Shown here: in pieces, positions 56,155 to 64,000 of the stretch
Numbering within the stretch: the stretch's first letter is position 1
How the letters are laid out: the number at the start of each line of letters is the position of its first letter
Assembly (NCBI GenBank): GCA_028015205.1
Contig: CM051516.1
Coordinates: 62,004,230 to 62,068,229, forward strand
Direction of reading: 5' to 3'
From: Mytilisepta virgata
Lineage: Eukaryota; Mollusca; Bivalvia; Mytilida; Mytilidae
DNA: 64,000 bases
Notes under the pieces: generated by a model
What the model was told of the DNA's origin: nothing
What the model saw: only the letters and a program-made list of their open reading frames with translations
The model's database searches: none
Translations under genes and position numbers: made by a program

Positions 56155-57026
56155 AGGATACTATAATGGTATTTTAAACATGATGCATTTTGTAGCTTCA
56201 CTGTGTAATAAAAATATCTGTTGATAAAAGCTGAAATAAAGAACAGAAACTTTTTATATACAATCAAGTTAGGTTTGTAAAAATATGATAAAGGAACAGA
56301 ATATTAAACTGCCTTAAAAGCTTGCTACATATAACAGATGATAACAGGTGATAACAGAAAAGCACTTTAGTGTTATATAACGAATACATTCGACAAACTG
56401 CAGTCTCAAAATATCTTAATGGAAAATATTTTCTAAAGATAAACAAGATATTTTCTGGTCCGATAATTTTGAATGATAAATGTATGGAAAGAGAAGTATA
56501 ATTTATTTAGAGCCAAATTGTCCAGCTTTAGAATTGTAAGTCTTCTTTAATTTCATATATCATTATAAGACTGTGGCCATAAATCCTTTAACAAACAACT
56601 TTCATGATTTTTATTAATCATAATTATCTGGATTAATCTGTTTATTGTTGTATTCTAAGCCATCTGTTCGTTACATGTTATGGTTTATTGATGTGGCATT
56701 TTACAATGTTTTCGTACAAAAAAATCAATATAATCGTGCCGATAAGTACGATATTATGATTCCAGGCCTAAAGTACATTTCAAAAACATGCAGTTAACTT
56801 GTTATTTCAAAGTTTATGGAATACGATAGATACTTTGTGACAACACTTGCTTCAAATTTGCCATAAGCGCAGGTTTTCATAATCCTTTTTTTAAAAACTG
56901 AATCATCACAAACCTGAGGTTTTTGGACAGTCAAGTATAAATTTTGTTTCCAACTGTTTTAATAGTGTTCACTTTGATAACCTTTCCGTAACAAGTTTTT
57001 GTAATCAAGAAATTTGTTTCTGCAGT
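56155..57026. other. AT-rich DNA upstream of the cysteine-knot exon
   Basis: No repeat recognised. 57014-57025 (TTGTTTCTGCAG) and 57068-57079 (TATATATTTCAG) are two acceptor-like sites ahead of the coding exon. Confidence 0.45.
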
Positions 57027-57248
57027 ATGATGAACATATTACAATACTCTAGTTTAATATGTATTATTATATATTTCAGGAATAGATATTACACACAACA
57101 ACTAAGATCGTTCAATTTTTGTGTACAGTGGAATAGTAGATGTATACCTTGGTCATCGGACAGTAGATTCACGTGCTGCAACTCTCTTGCCTGTCGATGC
57201 AATCTCTGGGGGCAAAACTGTAAATGCCTATCTCGACTGTGGGGATAA
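57027..57248 (+). CDS. Agatoxin-like cystine-knot peptide, terminal coding exon
   Basis: The open frame ends in a compact Cys-rich domain with eight Cys (ORF residues 32, 39, 50, 51, 56, 58, 65, 67), spaced C-x6-C-x10-CC-x4-C-x-C-x6-C-x-C. That is the framework of the agatoxin branch of inhibitor cystine knots. The core CRCNLWGQNCKC also resembles, as I recall, the agatoxin-like peptides of arthropod neuroendocrine systems. The last residue before TAA is Gly after Trp, a likely amidation donor. A mature peptide could start after R20 or R27. AATAAA follows 57 nt after the stop. Two starts are possible. The exon may begin at 57080 after TATATATTTCAG (or at 57026 after TTTCTGCAG); both give the same phase 2. 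Or the ATG at 57027 is real and MNILQYSSLICIIIYF is a signal peptide. A neuropeptide or defence role is more likely than venom in a mussel. No break is seen. Confidence 0.78.
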   Translation: MMNILQYSSLICIIIYFRNRYYTQQLRSFNFCVQWNSRCIPWSSDSRFTCCNSLACRCNLWGQNCKCLSRLWG

Positions 57249-57304
57249 TATCACACCAGCTGATGTATCATGATTGATACGCAGCAAAGATAATTTTGCA
57301 CTAC

Positions 57305-57310
57305 AATAAA
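57305..57310 (+). terminator. Poly-A signal AATAAA of the cystine-knot gene
   Basis: Canonical hexamer 57 nt past the stop at 57246-57248, followed by T/GT-rich sequence (TTAATGTGTATATGTTC). It supports this being a true last exon. Confidence 0.75.
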
Positions 57311-57427
57311 ATATATTAATGTGTATATGTTCTATTTTATACTCCTTTCATTTCTTTCTTTATAATGAAAACACAACTATGGACGTTTTGGGAAATCGTT
57401 TATTATTCATCATAGCGTGACACAATT
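57311..57427. other. Downstream flank of the cystine-knot gene
   Basis: Contains the GT-rich element expected after a poly-A site; nothing else seen. Confidence 0.4.
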
Positions 57428-57765
57428 TGATGCCACTGCTGATGGACTCCACGTTTCCGAGGGTATCCCTAGCTCAGTTGCTAGTATTTCGATACTAGCC
57501 CGAAATTTATATTTAAAATTTACTGTTACAAACTCATAAAATTTGTGAAAACTAAAGAGTATCTCCCTCGTGCATAGCTCTGTCCTTAGATGGTTTTTGC
57601 TGTACCTTCTTTAGTCATTTTGGTATTTTGAATTTGCTCTTTGAAACTCTTTAGATTGTAGTTTTGGTTTTCAACATTTCAGGCCTTGAGAAAAACTGAT
57701 GAGTCGTCAATCGACGAAATATGCACATCTTGTGCATGACAATTGTTATCAAATGTTATCAAAGA
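57428..57765 (+). repeat. Family B dispersed repeat, fullest copy
   Basis: TGATGCCACTGCTGATGGAC, CTAGCTCAGTTGCTAGTAT, CGTGCATAGCTCTGTCCTTA, AACATTTCAGGCCTTGAG and ATATGCACATCTTGTGCATG in the same order as at 14.8-15.1 kb. Confidence 0.82.
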
Positions 57766-57790
57766 ATTGTATTGTTTAAGTCTTAGAGAA

Positions 57791-58110
57791 GAGATCAAAA
57801 GTTCAATGTCGGATAAAAAACTTAATTCAAATAGTTTGGGGGGGCGGGGGGTAAAAATCTCTGCAAGTTTTGTTATCCGACATCGATTTTCGGATTGAAA
57901 AATACGGATTCAAGTGATGTCCAAGTCAAAATACAGAACAAACATACATTGCTGAGGAAAAACAGGACCCATGATACAAAAAAGTATACTCAAAGCATAT
58001 GCCCATATTGGTCAATCAATTTTTCCCAAATTAAGTTAAGAGGGGGGTGGGGGGTCAGTGAAAAAACTATGTGAATTAAGTTTTTTATCCGACATTGAAC
58101 TTTTGATCTC
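57791..58110. mobile_element. MITE with 45-bp terminal inverted repeats and G runs
   Basis: Arms 57791-57835 and 58066-58110 are reverse complements with a single mismatch in 45 bp (GAGATCAAAAGTTCAATGTC at the left end). Inside are two G-rich runs on the same strand (about 57837-57851 and 58041-58055). No frame of useful length. Near-identical arms suggest recent activity. Confidence 0.88.
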
Positions 58111-58711
58111 GTCCCTTAATATTTACGGTATACCCAAAATGTGAGGTCGTTACAAATATATAGTTAACTGCATATTTGTCTGACAATTTACACTAAAATT
58201 ATCCCATTGTTATCTGCAAAAGAATATTGTTTGCCTGTTGCCTTACACGAGGGACTGGAAGGGAAGATCTAAAACTTTGTACTGTTTAAATTTTTGAGTC
58301 ATATTTTTCTATTCGAATAAAAACATGCTTATTCTGTAAACAATATGACTCAGGTTCAAATTCGAAATCGGGCAGATTTAAACTGAGATAGAAAGTAGAT
58401 TCGTCAATATATAATTCTGAAAATGTTGTTTAATTTATCAATTGAATTAATGAATTAATGAAGATTTAATAAACCTTTTGAGCAATTTCTTTTCTGTAGA
58501 GTTGTTATTTTCTTTAATCGATCGCTATTTCCCCCTCTTATTTTTGATCTAATCCGACTGGGCCTACCACCTCAACAGAAGCTTCCCGCGTCACAGGATT
58601 TTTTGTATTCATATATATATATCTAAACTAAATTAGGGACGATAAGTTTTTCCTAAGACAACAGGCAAATAAAAGAGACTATCGTCACAAATGTGTATCT
58701 AGTACTTTTGA
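58111..58711. other. AT-rich intergenic DNA
   Basis: I see nothing supportable here. Confidence 0.4.
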
Positions 58712-58777
58712 AGTTCCACATCAAAACAGATTTCAAAGAAGTAAGAAACACTTTAAGAACCAAAATAAACTCGTACA

Positions 58778-58833
<56 letters not shown>

Positions 58834-59002
58834 GTCTGAATACTAACACTATATATATATATACGTCTGAATACTAACACTAACTGTTTTTCCACCTTTG
58901 GTGGGTCTCGAAATCACACTGTTGAGAAACTATGGAAGCTATCAGCCTTCAGAACAGATTTCAAAGTAAGAAACACTTTAAGAACCAAAATAAACTCGTA
59001 CA

Positions 59003-59053
<51 letters not shown>

Positions 59054-59160
59054 TGAATACTAACACTATATATATATATACGTCTGAATACTAACACTAA
59101 CTGTTTTTCCACCTTTGGTGGGTCTCGAAATCACACTGTTGAGAAACTATGGAACCTATC
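58712..59160. repeat. Tandem duplication of about 225 bp containing (TA)n
   Basis: Unit 1 (about 58725-58940) and unit 2 (about 58944-59165) share AGTAAGAAACACTTTAAGAA, CAAAATAAACTCGTACAAAT, a (TA)n run, ACGTCTGAATACTAACACTA and GTGGGTCTCGAAATCACAC. The (TA)n length differs between units. Confidence 0.85.
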
Positions 59161-59197
59161 AGCCTAGCGCCCTAGACCACTCGGCCAAATCGCTATA
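59112..59197 (-). repeat. tRNA-like SINE remnant
   Basis: On the minus strand the sequence has a tRNA-Leu/Ser-like D arm and A box (TTGGCCGAGTGGTCTAGG, 59173-59190). Further on is a B-box-like TGATTTCGAGACCCACC (59118-59134). The anticodon arm does not fold properly, so this is a tRNA-derived repeat rather than a tRNA gene. The B-box half is duplicated at about 58900. Confidence 0.6.
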
Positions 59198-59480
59198 TAA
59201 ATATATAAATCAAAAGACCATATCTGATTAGCCTTGCCATGACCAACAATGAATCTGAAAAGGGGATTGTTAGTATAATTAGTTAGTGCAAATTAGAGTA
59301 GATTCAATTTAAAGAACCCACCAGGCCAGCACTATGCAAGAGATATTCAAAACAGTAAATTTCACATCTGTATCATAGAAGCTGGTTATACTATCGGGAA
59401 CTTGCAGTCAATCACCACTGCCATTCATTCAGTGGTAAGAAGCTATATATGATACGAATTCCAATGCACTATATATGTAG
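59198..59480. other. AT-rich spacer
   Basis: I see nothing supportable here. Confidence 0.4.
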
Positions 59481-59666
59481 AGCTCAAACCCAGAAAGGCA
59501 GAAAGATGAAAGAAGAGGAAACAAGAACCCAACATCCGTGTAGTATTGATTCAAATCCAAATGATCAAAATGGTGAAAAGCCAAAAAGTCTTTATAGAAG
59601 ACATGTGTACAGGCAAAATGAAAAGATAAATAAATCTAATGAATAGCCAATAAAAATAAAAGTCCA
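59481..59666 (+). CDS. Candidate terminal exon of unknown gene
   Basis: After an acceptor-like TATATATGTAG (AG at 59479-59480) an open frame of about 54 codons runs to TAG at 59644. Overlapping AATAAA hexamers follow within 20 nt (about 59649-59663). The peptide is hydrophilic and rich in Lys, Asn, Glu and Arg (KMKEEETRTQHPCSIDSN, SLYRRHVYRQNEKINKSN). The intron phase would be 2, the same as for the cystine-knot exon 2.2 kb upstream. No domain recognised; it could be chance. Confidence 0.3.
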
Positions 59667-61109
59667 CGCTGTATATAGATTAATATTTGGCTTTTTGACA
59701 TTGAACCTCAGCTTCAAACTATAGAAAGTCAGAGGTGAAAAGTTCCCACATTATTAACTCCTATTTTCTATAGCTTTTTGACATTTTAAATATTTTCTTT
59801 AGTTAAAAGAATCCCAATGTAGGAGTTCAAGAACAATTTCCGTTTCGTTACAAAAAAAAAAAAAAAAAAAAAAAAAAATTGGAAAATTTTAGATTATTTC
59901 TAATCAACATCGTTCTGATGTCATTTGTCTTTTTTTTTCTTTAAAAACAAGTAAAAAGTTGTTTTCATAAATTTTCACGCTTTTTTGTTTAATTAAAGTG
60001 CAGCATAATGTAATAAACAGGTTCTTTACTCTGAAAGCTTAGACATCCTAGTGTCTGATAATCTTTTCGTAAAATGCGATGATTATAAAGTTTCGAGAGC
60101 AGAACATAAAATCTATCTTAATATCAGCGACATTTTCATTCAAAAAATATATCAATCCTGTGATTTTTTTCCGATGAGGTCTACAATTCTGTAATTCTCG
60201 ATCAATCAATGTCACTTAATATCACTGTAGCAAAACAAATTTCATATCTAATTCACTTTGCGCCTAAGCATTTATTTGATGTAGCGTGTACTCTAAGCTA
60301 ATGGATATGAGAGAGCTGTTGTACAATATCGACTTTTAGCCACATTATGTTAGTACAGATGGTCTTCACAAGCGAAGCATGTACTTTACCCTATATTTGG
60401 TATTAAATATGACTTTCCTGTATATTAGATACAGATTACAAGGTTTAGCCTGTATCAGTAACCATGATGATATCCAAATAGTCCGAGCTCGTTTCAGAAT
60501 TTATGTATCTTAGGCTAAGGACAACTACAGCAAATTTATCAATCGTAGCTTCTTCGTTGGTAATTACAAATAACTTGTTTTCCGTTATGAAATATTGTTT
60601 GTTTATATCATACCCCGTATCAAAGCCTGAGATCTAAAGCTCTCCGTATGATATGGACGTTTTATGGGTCGTGATATGAAATTTCTCATATAATATTCTA
60701 TATTTATTACTCCCTGTCCATGTTCTCTATAACCATTACAATGCATAGATAAATGTTACAATATACATTTTAAAGCATACTTTGTTAAATCAAAATGAAG
60801 ATCCTGTTGCTTTTTTTGAAGTGCAAATTTTACTTGTCCATCTTCTAAAAGACGGCATTGATATCAAGCTCTTGTCGATGACAACAAAACCGTGTACGTT
60901 TAATCACACCTTTCGTTTCTATGTCGAGAAGGTCCCTGATATTCTACTTGACCAGTTACCTTGCGCTGAAATACAGGTAACTGGAGGTTCTTTCTTTGGG
61001 AATATGGGCTAAAAGTAAAAAAATCGCTATCTTCACCGGGCAAAGATGATCATGCTTAAATCTGGCCAGATGAAAATAAATAATTTTTGTACATTTTACT
61101 GACAGTTTT
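59667..61109. other. AT-rich intergenic DNA with poly-A run
   Basis: A run of about 28 A lies at 59851-59878. Frame 60782-61012 (76 codons; NHTFRFYVEKVPDILLDQ) looks mildly coding-like, but I cannot assign it. Confidence 0.4.
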
Positions 61110-61232
61110 CAGGGGCGGATACAGGATGCTTGAAAGGGATGGTGGCGTAAAATTCAGAATTGAAAAAGTAACGACGAGAGATCAAAGGGTGAGGGCGTAC
61201 GCCCTCAATGCCCCCCTCTGGATCCGCCACTG
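61110..61232. mobile_element. Short MITE, hAT-type ends
   Basis: Ends CAGGGGCGGATACAGGAT and CTCTGGATCCGCCACTG are imperfect inverted repeats of the CAGNGGCGGATCCAG type that I associate with hAT elements. Length 123 bp. The flanking 8-mers are not an exact duplication, so it is old or the ends are misjudged. Confidence 0.65.
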
Positions 61233-61509
61233 CTGTTAATTTTGGTTTGGTTCAGTTTATTTGGTTTTACGCCACTTTCTGTGCAATTCGAAGTGGTCAG
61301 TGTTTATTGGTGGACTCGGAAATAACCACCGACCTACGACAGCAAAAACCAAATCTTGTCAATTATGCAACATGCTCGAAAGCTTATAATCATCAGTAGT
61401 TATGACGAATTACTTTGGGATTATGGCGGCACATAACGGAATCTTAAAAAATTCCAAATAACAGCAGATTATTTTAATGCACTTTTTAGGAGTTTTTGTC
61501 AGTTAATAG
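61233..61509. other. Spacer
   Basis: 61300-61335 contains TGGTGGACTCGGAAATAACCACCGACC; nothing assignable. Confidence 0.35.
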
Positions 61510-61930
61510 ATTCTTTGATGCAAAAGATGTTCATATTTCATCGATTGTGCTCAAGGCAAAAAATGTTGAAAAACGAAACAAATATCCAAAAATTTGAAGA
61601 ACAAATCTAAAATTGCCAATATGACACAAAAGGGTATAGCAAAACGATCTAAGGACGAAGCTTATGCACCAGGGAGATACTCCTTAGTATTCACAAACTT
61701 CTGCCTGTACAAATACAATTGTTGCATATCTACTAGTAGGGTTGCATATGGCATGTACGTACCCATTTGAATACAAGCTGCTTGTACAGAAGAGCATAAA
61801 CCTATCGAACGTATTGGTTTAGTAATATGATTAAAGATGATAATAAAACGTATCAAAAAATACCGAAATAAATTTGATGCACTGTATGGCCATTTCATTG
61901 ACTGACAACTCATCAGCAGTGCTCGAGATC
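61510..61930 (-). repeat. Family B dispersed repeat, inverted and rearranged copy
   Basis: The reverse complement shows AACATTTTTTGCCTTGAGC, CGATGAAATATGAACATC, GGAGTATCTCCCTGGTGCAT and TCGTCCTTAGATCG. A separate piece (61895-61925) contains the CTGATGAGTTGTCAGTCAAT segment. Confidence 0.65.
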
Positions 61931-62814
61931 AAAATGTTGGAAACCGGTTAAAGATGATAACTTTGATCTTGTGAATGAGTGTTTTTTGAAAGAATCAACA
62001 TTTCACTATATTATCATCTTCTTATCAATAAATTTTATAATCTTAGAGAGGAATTTAGTGAAACATGAAACATTGTATTATAGAGCCAGTTCGACATTAT
62101 TTTATTTTGTACATTTAGATACCCATTCAAAGATAGAACTAAGACCTCCCTTTTGATATTGATACAAAAGACGCACTATAATTTCAATGAAGTCTTCTAA
62201 AAATTAGTTGTTTGTATACAAAGTTAAAATACCCACTGCATTTTTTTTTAATTTTGAAGTTCCTTGTGAAATGTTTAACATGTTTAATTTAGCTCTGAAT
62301 TCTGCAATCTCATAATGGATATGCAACAAATTCCTGAAAGTAACAGTACATATGGACGGAAGTGTAATAAGATGTGCATTGTATAACTACACATCAAACT
62401 GAATTTTGCTCATAAAGGTAAAGGCTTCGGTTTAATTTATACCTCTCATGAGTCTTCAACCTAATAATATTTTAAACAAATATTTACCTAAGTAGCCGTT
62501 TATCTAAATTATCAAGAGTTTTATGTAAAGAACGACGCTAAAACATGGTGGTAGTGGCGCCATCAATAACAATAGACGATAATATTTCTCCCTGGAGAAT
62601 GATTAACATGATAAAAGAGGATGTAAAAATGTTCCGGAAAGAGTTAAGAAATATCATGGCAATATTTACAAACAATTACTTGGAACTTTAATGTACGACA
62701 TAAACAAATCTAACATTTATGGATATGACCCAATTGGCATATGCCATATATGAATGTAACCTTATATCTTTACTCATTATAGGGGTCCATTTGCCTTCGT
62801 AGCTGATTGCATTA
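61931..62814. other. AT-rich intergenic DNA
   Basis: I see nothing supportable here. Confidence 0.4.
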
Positions 62815-63265
62815 CCCACATCTTATCTATCCCAGTGAACTTGAAATTAAAAAGACCACGTACAGAGTCACCCACATCCGCTTTATATCTAGACTTATAT
62901 TTGTACATAGACGATAATGGACGATTGGAATCAAAACTTTAATGACAAACCTGATAATTTCAAGTTTCCGACTGTAAATTTGCCCTTTCCAATCCGTAAC
63001 ATACCAAGAACTACATGCAACCTATGGTGTGTACATTTCACAGTTGATTCCTTACTGTCGTGCATGTGATATGAGCGATACGTGCTGTTGAATAAATGTG
63101 TACCACAGAGTTATGTTCAGTATGTCGATTTATCACTCCAAACATTTTACGATTGTCATCACGATTTTATTGGCCGATTCGAAGTTTCTATCTCACAAAT
63201 GAGCCTATATTCAGTTAGATTTCATTTTTACCTAGAATTGGCGTCTGACCGGACTTGACACTTCA
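62815..63265 (+). pseudogene. Decayed Penelope-like RT C-terminal region and tail
   Basis: Broken frames parallel 54030-54400: PVNLKLKRPRTESPTSALYL, DLYLYIDDNGRLESKL, then FKFPTVNLPFPIRNIPR. The tail follows (ACGATTGTCATCACGATTTT, CTATCTCACAAATGAGCC, GACTTGACACTTCACC). Multiple stops and frameshifts; it represents a lineage distinct from copies A-G. Confidence 0.7.
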
Positions 63266-64000
63266 CCGAAAGTTGCTCACTGACAATATTCGCAAGTTGG
63301 CACTGTAACGAAATGAAATTGAAATGCAAGAAAATTTGAAGTTTCATTAAAAACTCACCTGTAGATTTTGAATAAACCGCCAATTAAAATCTTTTAATTT
63401 TCATAACACAAGTCACTGAAAAAATCAGATTATTCTACCTCATCTCGAGTTCCCCATATCAACCCGAGGCTCAGTCTAAAAGGGGTACTCATGAATTAGT
63501 ATTAATCTAACATGTCTAATCACGCTTTGTTGGTGACGATCAAAGAACTGTTGAAATGATGATTTCAGTTTTTGTTTCTCATAACGTTATTGGATTTATT
63601 TAATAGACATCTTACAAAAAGATGTCTCGATCAAGTTCCAACCATTTTGAAATATTTGACTCGTCTTCAGGCATGTTCCACAAGAACGTAGCAATCTGAG
63701 AATCCTGATATTCGATTTTTTAAAATCTTTTGGTCTTCTCTGTGTGGATTTTGCTGTATTATTCCCATTTTGAGTTTTAATACATGATACGAGAGGCAGT
63801 TGAATTGTAAGTTTGTATTAAAATGGAATATTTCACCTAAACCTGACACATTTCGGCCTAACATTGTTCATCCCTATAATACTCAATGTTTTAAAAGGTC
63901 AATTTTAATCGTGGTCATATTTCAGGTGACTGTGATTTTTTAAATGATTTTCGTTATGTTTATTGTGTTACTGAAATTTTAAAGTAGATACATGTGTATA
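63266..64000. other. AT-rich intergenic DNA to the window end
   Basis: 63600-63680 contains AAAAGATGTCTCGATCAAGT and GACTCGTCTTCAGGCATG, but no convincing frame. Confidence 0.4.

Noticed and set aside
23703..57248. Exon at 23703 as the first exon of the cystine-knot gene
   Set aside because: The donor leaves phase 1 while the 57080 acceptor needs phase 2, the distance is 33 kb and no bridging exon was found; direct joining is not supported.
59112..59197. tRNA-Leu gene on the minus strand
   Set aside because: A and B boxes are recognisable, but the anticodon arm and acceptor do not pair and half is duplicated elsewhere.

Overview
The window looks like nuclear DNA of a bivalve mollusc, most likely a mussel (Mytilidae). 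It is AT-rich, has very few long ORFs, uses eukaryotic signals (TATA box, splice sites, AATAAA) and is crowded with dispersed repeats, several of which I recall as very common in mussel genomes. There are no operons, rRNA genes or CRISPR arrays. The left end carries degenerate CCCTAA repeats in the orientation expected for a left chromosome end, so the window probably starts in a subtelomere.

Region 1 (1-8.1 kb) is compositionally unlike the rest. It holds two copies of a 410-bp telomere-like unit, degenerate tandem repeats, a 170-bp T-rich tract, and one intact intronless minus-strand gene of 1466 codons. That gene encodes a family B DNA polymerase with five N-terminal C2H2 fingers, an OTU-like Cys/His motif, a sixth finger, all three proofreading exonuclease motifs, palm motifs A, B and C, and a Vsr-like insert between A and B. 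It has a TATA box and, after the stop, a hairpin instead of AATAAA. About 1 kb upstream is a CpG-dense array of 130-bp repeats carrying NRF1-, ETS-, E-box- and CRE-like sites.

Region 2 (8.1-56 kb) is mostly repeats and unassigned AT-rich DNA. It contains at least seven clear 5'-truncated copies of one reverse-transcriptase element (Penelope-like by its motifs), a LINE split by one of those copies, minisatellites, foldback/MITE elements, a tRNA-derived SINE with target-site duplications, tandem segmental duplications (0.7-0.85 kb), and several dispersed families. The retroelement has inserted into a minisatellite, a LINE, a foldback element and a tandem duplication, which gives a relative chronology. 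A few exon-like segments occur, notably a signal-peptide-like first exon at 23.7 kb.

Region 3 (56-64 kb) holds the best small gene: a cysteine-rich exon (57.08-57.25 kb) with AATAAA 57 nt after the stop. Its eight-cysteine framework and CRCNLWGxNCxC core match agatoxin-like inhibitor-cystine-knot peptides, and its C-terminal Gly suggests amidation. More MITEs, (TA)n repeats, a tRNA-like remnant and a decayed retroelement follow. I see no functional link between the polymerase and the peptide gene.
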